From Tsukamurella sp. 8F (lineage in GTDB: Bacteria; Actinomycetota; Actinomycetes; Mycobacteriales; Mycobacteriaceae), in contig NZ_JARFTP010000007.1 in assembly GCF_029167375.1 (NCBI RefSeq), forward strand, positions 62,001-126,000: a stretch of DNA of 64,000 nt, in the 5' to 3' direction. Below, piece after piece: positions 25,605 to 35,000 of the stretch; position 1 is the first letter of the stretch, and each line of letters begins with the position of its first letter. The notes under the pieces are model-generated. The model did not search any database. It worked only from the letters and a program-made list of their open reading frames with translations, and was not told where the DNA came from. A program made the translations under genes and the position numbers.

Positions 25605-26135
25605 ATGAGCACCGCCGCCGCCCCCCGTAGAAAAGGAACGTTCTTCCCCCCGACTGACGCCACCGACCTCGACGCCCTCATGGACCTGTCGAAGTTCCTC
25701 GAGCACCACGATGAGCCCGCCGCACTCCTCGGCCCCGATGGGGAGCAAATCCCTCTCCCGCTAGAGGTCTACAGCACGTTGACGCAGATCGTGGGAGCGA
25801 TGCGCGCTCACCGCGCGGTCGTCGTCGCTCCGGTCGACCAGAAGCTCTCCACACAGGAGGCCGCCGACTACCTCGGCATCAGCCGCCCCACGCTCATCAA
25901 GCTGCTGAAAAACGGCAAAATCCCCTACGAGACCGTCGAAGGCAGCCGTCACCGGCGCGTGGAGCTCGGCGACCTACTCGACTATCGGTCGCAGCGTGCG
26001 GTGGACCGGCGCAAGGCGCTGCAAGCTCTCGTGGACGACGCCGAGGAAAGCGGCCTGTACGACGTGCCCGCCGAGGACTACCACGAGGCCATACGTACCG
26101 CGCGCCACGAGATCGCCGAGAAGCGCAAGGAGTAA
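25605..26135 (+). CDS. HTH (excisionase-type) antitoxin of a PIN toxin pair
   Basis: 176 residues. A MerR/excisionase-type helix-turn-helix sits at about residues 81-130: LSTQEAADYLGISRPTLIKL followed by LLKNGKIPYETVEGSRHRR and GDLLDY. The N-terminal half is an unassigned dimerisation-like region; the acidic C terminus (ALVDDAEESGLYDVPAEDYH) is the type of segment that wraps the toxin. Its stop overlaps the ATG of the PIN gene (TAATG). It would repress its own promoter and neutralise the nuclease. Confidence 0.85.
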   Translation: MSTAAAPRRKGTFFPPTDATDLDALMDLSKFLEHHDEPAALLGPDGEQIPLPLEVYSTLTQIVGAMRAHRAVVVAPVDQKLSTQEAADYLGISRPTLIKLLKNGKIPYETVEGSRHRRVELGDLLDYRSQRAVDRRKALQALVDDAEESGLYDVPAEDYHEAIRTARHEIAEKRKE

Positions 26136-26713
26136 TGGCGGGGTTTCGCGTGGTGCTCGACGCGTGTGTGCTGGTACCGATCTACAAAGTCGATCTGCTA
26201 CTGACATTCGCTGAGCAACGGGCGTATTTCCCACTGTGGAGCGACCGCATCATGGAAGAGACGGTACGCGGTATCCAGCGGGCGACGAAGGGCCGTGTGT
26301 CCGAGGAGCGGGCTCGCACGCGGGTCGACGCTATGAACGACGCCTTCGAGGACGCCTGCGTGGAGGGCTGGGAGCCGCTCGAAGCGGCGATCATGGGGAT
26401 GCCTGACCCCGACGACCGCCACGTTGTCGCGGCCGCCGTGCGTGGCCACGCATCCGCAATCGTCACCGACAACACCAAGCATTTCCCAAAGGCCGTCCTG
26501 GAGCCACTGGGGTTGCATACGCGCAGCTCTGACAGGTTTCTCTTGGATCTACTTCACCGCAACCCGGCGCGGGCCGTGGCCTGCGTCGCCCGAACCGCCG
26601 ACAAACGCGGCCACCCACCAGTGGCCACCGAGGCATTCCTCGAAGCTCTTGCAGCCTATGACACAAAGGGGTTCGTCCGAGAGATCACACCTTACTTCGA
26701 ATCAGGGAGCTGA
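26135..26713 (+). CDS. PIN-domain ribonuclease toxin
   Basis: 192 residues, a PIN nuclease with its metal-binding acidic residues in place: Asp 9 in VVLDACVLVPIY, Glu 41/42 in RIMEETVRG, Asp 93/94 in MPDPDDRHVVAAAV, and Asp 112 in IVTDNTKHFPKA. PIN toxins cleave tRNA, rRNA or mRNA when released from the antitoxin. The last 55 residues (NPARAVACVARTADKRGHPP) extend past the minimal domain, as in this subfamily, where the partner is an excisionase-type HTH protein. It overlaps the antitoxin by one base and is followed by a hairpin. Confidence 0.88.
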   Translation: MAGFRVVLDACVLVPIYKVDLLLTFAEQRAYFPLWSDRIMEETVRGIQRATKGRVSEERARTRVDAMNDAFEDACVEGWEPLEAAIMGMPDPDDRHVVAAAVRGHASAIVTDNTKHFPKAVLEPLGLHTRSSDRFLLDLLHRNPARAVACVARTADKRGHPPVATEAFLEALAAYDTKGFVREITPYFESGS

Positions 26714-26716
26714 AAC

Positions 26717-26749
26717 GCGAAGACCCCACGGCCTCATGGAGGTCTTCGC
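26717..26749 (+). terminator. Hairpin downstream of the toxin gene
   Basis: Perfect nine-base stem GCGAAGACC / GGTCTTCGC with a 15-base loop, four bases after the toxin stop codon. No T tract follows. It probably ends the toxin-antitoxin transcript. Confidence 0.65.
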
Positions 26750-26805
26750 ATCGCTGCTGCCGCAAACGGCGCGCAACGGTGAGGAGTAATCACCTGTTCC
26801 ACAGC

Positions 26806-26979
26806 CTATTTCGCTGAGATCGCTGCGAGTGATCCCAAGGCCTCAACACCGAGCACCTTGATCAGCGCGGCGGCCTGCAAGCGGACTCGGCGCGGCCCGA
26901 CGATGTTCTCTGTGTTGCGCTGGTCGCGTGGGATGACGACGTGCTCGTAGCATCCGTGATCATGGCACGCCCGTCTCAC
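26806..26979 (-). pseudogene. Short remnant ORF, about 57 codons, in the toxin-antitoxin/GIY-YIG gap
   Basis: In the 483 bp between the PIN toxin gene and the GIY-YIG gene, one minus-strand frame looks protein-like from a GTG at 26979: CHDHGCYEHVVIPRDQRNTE, then VGPRRVRLQAAALIKVLGVE and a normal stop. No ribosome-binding site precedes it, so it reads as the C-terminal remnant of a gene whose 5' part was lost. I do not recognise the family; the CHDHGC cluster could bind metal. The remainder of this gap shows nothing else. Confidence 0.3.
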
Positions 26980-27196
26980 CGGAATAGTGGAGCAATGAGT
27001 TCTAGCGCATCCGCGTGCCGGTTTGCGCCGGATTCAGCTCGAAGGACTACGCAACCCCTCGATGTCACTGACGCTCGACCGGGACCGCCGGTTCACGTCG
27101 TCGCCACCCGGCACGGCCACTCACCGGAGAGGAGCCAGGACTTCTGCGCCGGTGCGAAGGCCGACGAATGCGCGCCGCCGGTGATTCACTGTTTGG

Positions 27197-27706
27197 ATGA
27201 GCGAGCACCAAGATGGCGGTGACCTACCGCCCGAGATCGACCTCTCCCTGTTCGCGGGCTGGATCCGATTCGCCGAACTACCGGACGCCGGCGTACCCAG
27301 TGGGCCTGGCGTCTACGTAGTCGTGCGGCCCACCGACACGCCGCCTCAGTTCCTCGACGTGTCACCGGCAGGCCACTTCAAGGGCGTCGACCCCACCGAG
27401 CTTGTCGCCGATCTCGGAGACCGATGGGTACCGGAGAGCCGTGTGATCTACATCGGCAAGGCGAACCTCGGCGTGAGCGGTCGACGCGGGCTGCGGCGGC
27501 GGCTGAACGAGTACCGGCGCTACGGGACCGGTGAGCCTGTCGCGCACTCAGGTGGCCGCCGTGTCTGGCAGCTCGCTGATCACGCCGACCTTCTCGTTGC
27601 GTGGCGAGAAACAGCCGACGCGGACGCCGCGACTATCGAGAGCGACATGATTGCCGCATTCCGCGCGCACCACGGCCGCCTACCCTTCGCCAATGCACGA
27701 CTGTAA
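27197..27706 (+). CDS. Stand-alone GIY-YIG nuclease-like protein
   Basis: 169 residues. The fold is suggested by GPGVYVVVRPTDTPP (the GIY strand), RVIYIGKANLG (the YIG strand), an Arg-rich helix GLRRRLNEYRRYGTG, a conserved Glu in ATIESDMIAAFRAHHG and a terminal Asn in LPFANARL, the order of the catalytic GIY-YIG residues. No extra DNA-binding domain is attached, unlike homing endonucleases or UvrC. Role unknown; stand-alone members occur in accessory or defence-type regions. The gene is followed by a hairpin and by tRNA-Ala on the other strand. Confidence 0.72.
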   Translation: MSEHQDGGDLPPEIDLSLFAGWIRFAELPDAGVPSGPGVYVVVRPTDTPPQFLDVSPAGHFKGVDPTELVADLGDRWVPESRVIYIGKANLGVSGRRGLRRRLNEYRRYGTGEPVAHSGGRRVWQLADHADLLVAWRETADADAATIESDMIAAFRAHHGRLPFANARL

Positions 27707-27783
27707 CGTCGGCCGGCGCGCCGAAACCACTGGCCTATTGTTGCTCCACTGAGCCTGAACGGCCGCCGGACCGGATGCAACAG

Positions 27784-27813
27784 AAGCCGCCCCGACGCAG
27801 GTCGAAGCGGCTT
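27784..27813. terminator. Hairpin between GIY-YIG gene and tRNA-Ala
   Basis: Inverted repeat AAGCCGC / GCGGCTT with a 16-base loop, lying between the convergent GIY-YIG and tRNA-Ala genes, with short T runs on either side. A shared terminator is likely. Confidence 0.6.
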
Positions 27814-27821
27814 TCTTGCTG

Positions 27822-27894
27822 TGGAGCTAAGGGGACTCGAACCCCTGACCCCCACACTGCCAGTGTGGTGCGCTACCAGCTGCGCCATAGCCCC
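27822..27894 (-). tRNA. tRNA-Ala (GGC)
   Basis: Acceptor GGGGCTA pairs with TAGCTCC; T arm AGGGG-TTCGAGT-CCCCT; anticodon stem CCACA/TGTGG around loop CTGGCAG, giving anticodon GGC; discriminator A. No CCA is encoded. An intact cloverleaf at the edge of the toxin-antitoxin/GIY-YIG segment, so it could serve as an attachment site, though no integrase is next to it. Confidence 0.95.
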
Positions 27895-28010
27895 GTATTC
27901 GGTTTTTCCCTTGCGTTAACCGCGTCGAAAAACTTACAGCACGCGTCATTGAGAAGCCAAATCGCCTGGTGAGGACTGACCGATGGCACAGCCCTCACCA
28001 GGCATCGACG

Positions 28011-28796
28011 CTACTTCAGCAGACCCGACAGCCAGCCGGGGTTGCCCAGGGCGTCGACGGGCGCGCCGTCGTGCAGCACCGTCGGGGTGCCCTGGCCGCC
28101 GACCTGCTGCAGCAGTTGCATCTCGGCCGAGGCGGACGACTTGCCGCTGGCAGCGTCAGCACCGTCGGTGATCGCCTTCGTCACGTCGGCCGGCAGCGCG
28201 GCGCCGGCTCCCTGAGAGGCCTCGGCGGCGATCTTGGCGATGTCGGCGTTGGCCCAGTCGGACGAGCCGCCAGCGGCCTTCTCCTTGGGCTGCTTCGCGT
28301 ACAACGCGGCGTAGGTCGCCATCCACGCCTTCTGCTTGAGGTCCGCCGCCATCGACGACTTCGCGATCGCGATCATCGCGCCTGCGGTGCGCGACGAGTA
28401 GTCGCCGGACGCACTGTTCTCGTCCAGGAAGTTCACGATGTGGTAGCGGACCTGCAGGGACCCGTCGTCGACCGCCTTGCTGATCTCGGCACCCGACTGC
28501 TGCTCGAGCTGAGCGCAGTAGGGGCACTGGAAGTCGGAGAAGATGTCGACGGTGGTCTTGGCATCGGGCTTGCCCGCGGTGAAGGTCGCCGACTTCGACA
28601 ACTGCGCGACGGCGGCGGCCTTGTCCCCCGCCTTCTGGTTCTTCGAGCTGTTCGAGTTGTGCCAGAGGAAGAAGCCCAGCACCGCGATGATCACCACGAT
28701 CGCCACGCCTCCGAGGACGTAGGCGAGGGTGTTGGACTGCTTCGTCGGGACGTATCCCCCGCCCTTACCCTTCTTCATCTTCGGGACATTGCTCAC
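28011..28796 (-). CDS. Membrane-anchored DsbA-like thiol oxidoreductase
   Basis: 261 residues. A short basic cytoplasmic tail, one transmembrane anchor at about residues 25-45 (LAYVLGGVAIVVIIAVLGFF), then a thioredoxin-fold DsbA-like domain with FSDFQCPYCAQLEQQSGAEI; the active site is C-P-Y-C. The cis-Pro loop appears as GGQGTPTVLHDG. It would introduce or shuffle disulfides in exported proteins on the outer face of the membrane, as do the mycobacterial anchored DsbA-like proteins. The GTG start has AGGAG ten bases upstream; a Met six codons later is an alternative. Confidence 0.88.
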   Translation of the reverse strand: MSNVPKMKKGKGGGYVPTKQSNTLAYVLGGVAIVVIIAVLGFFLWHNSNSSKNQKAGDKAAAVAQLSKSATFTAGKPDAKTTVDIFSDFQCPYCAQLEQQSGAEISKAVDDGSLQVRYHIVNFLDENSASGDYSSRTAGAMIAIAKSSMAADLKQKAWMATYAALYAKQPKEKAAGGSSDWANADIAKIAAEASQGAGAALPADVTKAITDGADAASGKSSASAEMQLLQQVGGQGTPTVLHDGAPVDALGNPGWLSGLLK

Positions 28797-28878
28797 GTGG
28801 TTCTCACTCCTGCTCGTCGTTGTGCGGCCGGCCCCACCTTAGCGAGCCCGACCTACGAAACGCCTGAGAGCGGTGAAG

Positions 28879-30522
28879 TCACCCGCCTGACAAGACCGAG
28901 TCGACGAGTGCCTTCGCCTCGCTCTGCACCTGCGCGAGATGCTCGTCGCCGCGGAAGGACTCGGCGTAGATCTTGTAGACGTCCTCCGTGCCGGACGGCC
29001 GGGCAGCGAACCAGGCGTTCTCGGTGGTGACCTTGAGTCCACCGATCGGGGCACCATTCCCGGGGGCCGACGTCAGGGTCGCAGTGATCGGCTCCCCGGC
29101 CAGCTCGGTGGCCGTCACCTGCTCTGGCGAGAGTCTGGCCAGCACGGCCTTCTGCTCACGGTTCGCTGGTGCGTCTATGCGCTGGTAGGCGGGCACACCG
29201 TACCGCTCCCCCAGCTCGGCGAAGTGCTGCGACGGGGTCTTGCCGGTCTTGGCGATGATCTCCGACGCGAGCAGCGCCAGGATTATGCCGTCCTTGTCCG
29301 TCGACCAGACGGTGCCGTCGAAGCGCAGGAACGACGCTCCAGCGCTCTCCTCACCCCCGAAGCCGACGGAGCCGTCGAGCAGGCCCGGAACGAACCACTT
29401 GAAGCCGACCGGGACCTCGAGCAGCCGGCGCCCGAGCGCTGACACGACCCGATCGATCATCGACGACGACACCAGGGTCTTCCCCACCGCGGCATCCGCC
29501 GACCAGCCCGGCCGGTTGGCGAACAGGTAGCTGATGGCGACGGCCAGGTAATGGTTCGGGTTCATCAGGCCGGCGTCGGGGGTCACGATGCCGTGCCGGT
29601 CCGAGTCGGCGTCGTTGCCGGTCGCGATGTCGTACAGATCCTTGTTCGCGATCAGCGACGCCATCGCGTTCGGCGAGCTGCAGTCCATCCGGATCTTGCC
29701 GTCGGTATCGAGCGTCATGAACGCGAACTTCGGGTCGGTGGTCGGGTTGACGACTGTGAGGTCGAGGTTGTAGCCCTCGCCGATTGCTGCCCAATACCCG
29801 ATGGACGCGCCCCCCAAGGGGTCGGCGCCGATCCGCACACCGGCATCGCGGATCGCGGCCAGGTCGACGACGCTCTGCAAGTCGTTCACGTACGATCCCT
29901 GGAAGTCGAAGCGGCCCAGGAAGTCCGACGCCAGCGCCCGCTCGAGCGGGATCCGCTTCACGTCCGCGAGGCCCCCTTCGAGGATCTCGTTGGCGCGGGC
30001 GGCGATCGCAGCCGTCGCGTCGGTATCGGCAGGCCCGCCGTTGGGCGGGTTGTACTTGAAGCCGCCGTCGGCAGGCGGGTTGTGCGACGGCGTGACGACG
30101 ATGCCGTCCGCGAGCGGACCTGCCGCGTCGCGGTTGTGCCGCAGGATCGCGTGGCTCAGGGCGGGTGTAGGGGTGAACCGGTCGTCGACGTCGACCTCGA
30201 CGCGCACCTCGTTCGCCGCGAGGACCTCCACCGCCGTCTGCCACGCGGGGCCCGACAGGAGATGCGTGTCCTTCGCCAGGTACAGCGGTCCGGTGACGCC
30301 CTGTGCCGCACGATATTCGACGATCGCCTGGGTGGTCGCCAGGATGTGGTCCTCGTTGAACGCCGCATTGAGCGAGCTCCCCCGGTGCCCGGAAGTGCCG
30401 AACACCACCCGCTGGTCCGGGTTCGACGGGTCGGGCGCGACGTCGTAGTACGCGGACTCGACAGCCGCGACGTCGATCAGGTCCTCGGGGAGCGCCGGCT
30501 GGCCGGCGCGGGGGTGAGCCAT
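28879..30522 (-). CDS. pgm: Phosphoglucomutase (alpha-D-glucose phosphate-specific)
   Basis: 547 residues, the typical length of bacterial Pgm. The phosphoserine loop is [20 protein letters not shown] (about residues 140-160), the metal-binding loop is [12 protein letters not shown], the sugar-binding loop is [13 protein letters not shown], and the phosphate-binding loop is [14 protein letters not shown]. It interconverts glucose-1-phosphate and glucose-6-phosphate, linking glycolysis to glycogen, trehalose and cell-wall sugar nucleotides. The ATG has GGAAGG upstream; longer frames upstream lack family similarity. It appears to be a single-gene transcript. Confidence 0.95.
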   Translation of the reverse strand: MAHPRAGQPALPEDLIDVAAVESAYYDVAPDPSNPDQRVVFGTSGHRGSSLNAAFNEDHILATTQAIVEYRAAQGVTGPLYLAKDTHLLSGPAWQTAVEVLAANEVRVEVDVDDRFTPTPALSHAILRHNRDAAGPLADGIVVTPSHNPPADGGFKYNPPNGGPADTDATAAIAARANEILEGGLADVKRIPLERALASDFLGRFDFQGSYVNDLQSVVDLAAIRDAGVRIGADPLGGASIGYWAAIGEGYNLDLTVVNPTTDPKFAFMTLDTDGKIRMDCSSPNAMASLIANKDLYDIATGNDADSDRHGIVTPDAGLMNPNHYLAVAISYLFANRPGWSADAAVGKTLVSSSMIDRVVSALGRRLLEVPVGFKWFVPGLLDGSVGFGGEESAGASFLRFDGTVWSTDKDGIILALLASEIIAKTGKTPSQHFAELGERYGVPAYQRIDAPANREQKAVLARLSPEQVTATELAGEPITATLTSAPGNGAPIGGLKVTTENAWFAARPSGTEDVYKIYAESFRGDEHLAQVQSEAKALVDSVLSGG

Positions 30523-30662
30523 GGTGTGGATCCACCTTCCGTCTGCGGGGCACTCGCGCGCCCATAGAGTCGGGCCCAGGCGGATAGCCGGGCCCACCGC
30601 ACCAAAGTATTCCCTCCCGCCCCGTTCGTCAGCGGGGGAATGACGCGAACCCGGCCGGCCCG

Positions 30663-31928
30663 TCAGAAGTACGTGGCGAGCAGGTCGACGATGACGGGAT
30701 CCTCCTGCTCGGAATCGTCGACGACGGGTATCACCCGCCACTTGTCGATCGCGGTACACGGGTGTGAGAGTCCCAGCCGGACCACGTCGCCGACGGCGAG
30801 CGGATCCCCGGGGTCGAGCGCCAGGTATGCGTGTTGATCGTTGACGGCGGTCACTATGCCGCCGAGCGGGCGGCGCGGTGCACCCAAGTCCGAGGCTGCC
30901 GCCTGCGGAGTGGGCAACCCGTCGTCGAACGAGACGTCCCGCCGCCCGGCGTCGAGCAACGCCAAGCCCGCTTCGGGCCTGGAGATCACCCGCGCCCACA
31001 CGTGCATGGCGGACCGCAGGCCAGGCCCGGCACCCCGACCCGACGGCGTGACCGTTCCGTAGAAGCCGTCGTCGTGGATGATGTACGCCCCGGATCGGAC
31101 CACGACGACGGTCCGATCGTCCTGAACCGCGCCGAGGACTCGGGCGACCCGGTCGAAATACGCGCTGCCACCGGCACTCACGACGATCCTGCCGTCGGGC
31201 GGGTAGAGCTCCTCCAGCCGACGATGCAGGTCGACGATGCTGTGCAGATACCCGTCGACCCGCGCCAGGGACTCTGCCGAGTCGTCGTGCGCGAAGGCCC
31301 CCTCGTAGCCTGCGACGCCGCCCAGACGCAGGCGGTCCGATGCGGCGACCGCCCGAGCGACGGCAGCGGCGGCTTCGACATCACGCGCGCCGGTCCGCCC
31401 GCCCGCGCCGCCGAGTTCTACGAGGACTGTCGGCCCGCGGCCCGTCAAACCCGCGTCCAGTAGATCGACGGTGCGCACAGCGTCGGCCCACACCGTGACC
31501 TCGAGCCCGGGGTCGGCGTCGAGAGCCGCCCCCAGCCAAGCGATCCCGGCCGGATCCGCGATCGCGTTCGCAACGTGGACCGACGGCACTCCCGCCGCGA
31601 CGGCGACACGCAGCTGTGGGTAGTTGGCGACGGTGATCGCCGTCGCACCCGCATCCAACTGCCGCTGCCACAGGGTCGGCGACATGGTGGTCTTCCCATG
31701 GGGAGCGAGCTCGACGCCGCGCGCGGCACACCACTCGGCGAATACGGCGGTGTTGGCGGCGAGTGCGGCCTCGTCGAGCACCATCAGCGGGGTGCCGAGC
31801 GAGGAGAGCCTCGGTGCCGACGCAAGGAAGTCCCCGGTCGTCATCCCGTCCGCCCACGGTGGAACCGCCTTGTCCGATGAGCGCAGCGGCGACGGTGGCC
31901 TTCCGGGGACGGGCGTGGCGGTCATCAC
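30663..31928 (-). CDS. PLP-dependent amino acid deaminase/aldolase (D-threonine aldolase-type)
   Basis: 421 residues with the alanine racemase-type barrel. The PLP lysine lies in [20 protein letters not shown]; the C-terminal beta domain has [20 protein letters not shown], whose His and Cys match the divalent-metal site of D-threonine aldolase and D-serine dehydratase-like enzymes. It probably cleaves or deaminates a beta-hydroxy-D-amino acid. It is divergent from the nitrate reductase gene, with 125 bp between starts, but has no obvious functional tie to nitrate assimilation. Confidence 0.85.
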   Translation of the reverse strand: MMTATPVPGRPPSPLRSSDKAVPPWADGMTTGDFLASAPRLSSLGTPLMVLDEAALAANTAVFAEWCAARGVELAPHGKTTMSPTLWQRQLDAGATAITVANYPQLRVAVAAGVPSVHVANAIADPAGIAWLGAALDADPGLEVTVWADAVRTVDLLDAGLTGRGPTVLVELGGAGGRTGARDVEAAAAVARAVAASDRLRLGGVAGYEGAFAHDDSAESLARVDGYLHSIVDLHRRLEELYPPDGRIVVSAGGSAYFDRVARVLGAVQDDRTVVVVRSGAYIIHDDGFYGTVTPSGRGAGPGLRSAMHVWARVISRPEAGLALLDAGRRDVSFDDGLPTPQAAASDLGAPRRPLGGIVTAVNDQHAYLALDPGDPLAVGDVVRLGLSHPCTAIDKWRVIPVVDDSEQEDPVIVDLLATYF

Positions 31929-31987
31929 TGCAATGTACCGACCTCACGACACCGGCCGGCGTGCTGCAAGGTCGAGTTGATACGCGC

Positions 31988-32014
31988 GTAACCGCCGCAG
32001 CTGCGCCGGGAAAC
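31988..32014 (+). promoter_or_regulatory. Possible GlnR-type half-sites upstream of nitrate reductase
   Basis: GTAAC at 31988 and GAAAC at 32010 have starts exactly 22 bp apart, a spacing found between half-sites of actinobacterial GlnR boxes (GTNAC/GAAAC-type). The intermediate half-site at +11 is not recognisable. Given that the next gene is for nitrate assimilation, GlnR control would be expected, but the site is weak. Confidence 0.3.
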
Positions 32015-32053
32015 ACGCTCCGCGGACGCTGTCGGGTGACCAGGAGGTGAGGC

Positions 32054-35000
32054 GTGACGACGGTGTCGACCGTGTGCGGTTACTGCGGCGTGGGCTGCGG
32101 CATGAACCTGCAGGTCGAGGGCGGTACGGTCGTAAAGGCGACGGGCAGGGCCGACCACCCGGCCAACCGTGGACGCCTGTGCACCAAGGGGAACACGACG
32201 GGCGACATGCTGCGCGCCGGTGGCCGACAGACGACTGCGCTGGAGCGCCCTGAGCGCGGTGTGGATCCCGTGCCGACCGCCCTGGACTCCGCGGTATCGA
32301 CGGTGGCCGACCGCCTGTCGGCGATCCGGGACGAGCACGGACCGGATGCGATCGCGCTCTACGTCTCGGGCCAGATGTCGATCGAGGCGCAGTACCTGGC
32401 GAACAAATTCGCCAAGGGCTACCTGCGCACGCAGTGGATCGAATCGAACTCGCGCTTGTGCATGGCGTCCGCCGGGACGGGATACAAGCAGTCCCTGGGC
32501 GCCGACGGCCCACCGGGGAGCTACGACGACCTCGACGCCGCCGACGTCTTCCTGGTGCTCGGCGCGAACATGGCCGACTGCCACCCGATCCTGTTCCTGC
32601 GCATGATGGACCGCGTCCGCGCCGGCGCGAAGTTGGTCGTGGTGGATCCGCGGCGTACGAACACCGCCACGAAGGCGGACGTGCACCTACCCGTCCGCCC
32701 CGGCACCGATCTCGCGCTGCTCAACGGCCTGCTACGCCTGATCCGAGACCTCGGCGGGATCGACCACGATTTCGTAGCCGCGCACACCGAGGGCTGGGAG
32801 GCACTCGACGCACTGCTCGACGACTACTCGCCGGAGCTCGTGGCTTCGGTGTGCGGGATCGAGGAAGCGGACCTGCGGCGTGTCGCGGAGATGGTCGCGG
32901 GCACGCGGAACCTGGTGAGCCTGTGGACGATGGGCCTCAATCAGTCGACCCACGGGACGTGGAACACGAACGCGCTGTGCAACCTTCACCTCGCGACCGG
33001 TGCCATCTGCCACACCGGTGCGGGGCCGTTCTCGCTGACGGGGCAGCCGAACGCCATGGGCGGGCGCGAAATGGGCTACATGGGCCCCGGCCTGCCGGGC
33101 CAGCGGGCCGCGCTCGACGCCGGCGACCGCGCGTTCGTCGAGGAGCGCTGGGCGCTGCCGGCCGGGACGATCCGGGCCGAAGGTGGGACGGGCACCGTCG
33201 ACATGTACCGGAGGATGGCCACCGGCGAGATCAAGGCCGCATGGATCATCTGCACGAATCCCGTGGCCTCCGTGGCTAATAGGGCCTCGGTGATCGCCGG
33301 TCTCGAGGCCGCCGAGCTGGTGGTCGTCCAGGATGCGTTCGCCGACATCGAGACCGCTGCGTACGCCGACATCGTGCTGCCCGCGGCCCTGTGGGCCGAG
33401 TCCGATGGCGTCATGGTGAACAGCGAGCGGACCCTCACGCATTGCGCACCCGCGATGGCGCCGCCCGGAGATGCACTGGCGGACTGGGAGTTGATCTGCC
33501 GGGTCGCCACCGCGATGGGCTACCCAGGCTTCGACTTCGCCACGGCGGCCGAGGTATTCGATGAGCTGGCGGGCTTCCACAACCCACGCACCGGATGGGA
33601 TCTGCGCGGCGTCGACCACGCGCGCCTGCGCCGCGGGCCCGTCCAATGGCCGGCGGCGCCGGGGGGCGCGGACCGCAATCCCATCCGCTACCTGAACGAT
33701 GGTGTCTCCCAGTCGTTGTACACGGCCGCGGACGGCACGGTTCCCGAATTCGCCTTCCCGACGCCTTCCCGCAAGGCACGCTTCCTTCCACGCCCGCACC
33801 TGCCCGCCGCGGAACTGCCCGACGACGAGTATCCGCTCGTGTTCACCACCGGTCGCCTCGCGCACCAATGGCACACGATGACCAAGACCGGGAAGGTCGA
33901 CAAGCTCAACAAGCTCAATCCGGAGCCGTTCCTGCAGTTGCATCCCGAGGACGCGGAGCGGCTGGCCATCGCCGACGGCGATTCGGTCGAGATCCGTTCG
34001 CGGCGTGGGCGTGCCGTACTCCCCGCTGCCGTCGATGATGCGGTGCGTCCCGGCGTGTGCTTCGCCCCTATGCACTGGAGCGACGCGTTCGGTGCGGACC
34101 TCGCGGTCAACGCGGTGACCAACGACGCGGTCGACGCCGACTCCCTGCAACCCGAGTTCAAGGTGTGCGCCGTCGCGCTCGAGCCCGTCCCCGCTACCCC
34201 ATCGAGGGAGGACACCGTGACATCCGGCCAGACCTCGCCCGTCGACGCGCTTGCGACGGCACTGGGCACACTGCCCGACCCCATACTCGGCCCTGCGGAA
34301 CAGCTGTTCCTCTCCGGGATGCTCACGGGACTTCGCGCGCATCCACCCGCCGGAGAGGTACCTGTGCTGCCCGCGGGAGCACCGCTGGGCACCGACACGC
34401 GCGCCTGGGTCGACGGCCTGATCGCCGGAATCTTCTCGCGGGGTGAGGCTCTCGCGCCGGCCACCGCTGAGCCCGACCTACCGAGCGGCCCCCGGGTCAC
34501 CGTCGTGTGGGCGTCACAGACGGGTACGGCCGAGGAGTCCGCTCAGGCGTGCGCGGAGCGTCTCGCCGCCGGAGGCGTCACTGCGCACCTGCGCGGCGCA
34601 GACGAGGTGGCGGTCGCCGACCTGGTCGGTACCGTTCTATTCGTCGTCGCGACCACCGGCGACGGGGACGCACCCGACAACGGCATCGCGCTCTGGGACG
34701 CCCTCGCCGCCGCGGAGCCGGGCGACGTGGACTCCCTGGAGTTCTCGGTACTGGGTTTCGGCGACTCCTCCTATGCGGACTTCTGTGGCTTCGCGCGGAA
34801 GTTGGACGCACGTCTCGAGCACCTCGGTGCGCGCCGGATCACGGATCGCGCTTCGTGCGAACCGGACTACGAGGAGACCGCGGCAGCGTGGGTCGGCCGC
34901 GTCACCGCCGCGCTGTCGGACGGGTCGGAACCACCGGCCGGCGGGTCGGAATCGACGGACACCCTCGTTGCCGACGCCGGGTCCGATCCGGCGGAGCCGG

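Noticed and set aside
27822-27894. tRNA-Ala as a used attachment site
   Set aside because: The gene is intact and no integrase or duplicated tRNA end was seen next to it; kept only as a possibility in the module finding.
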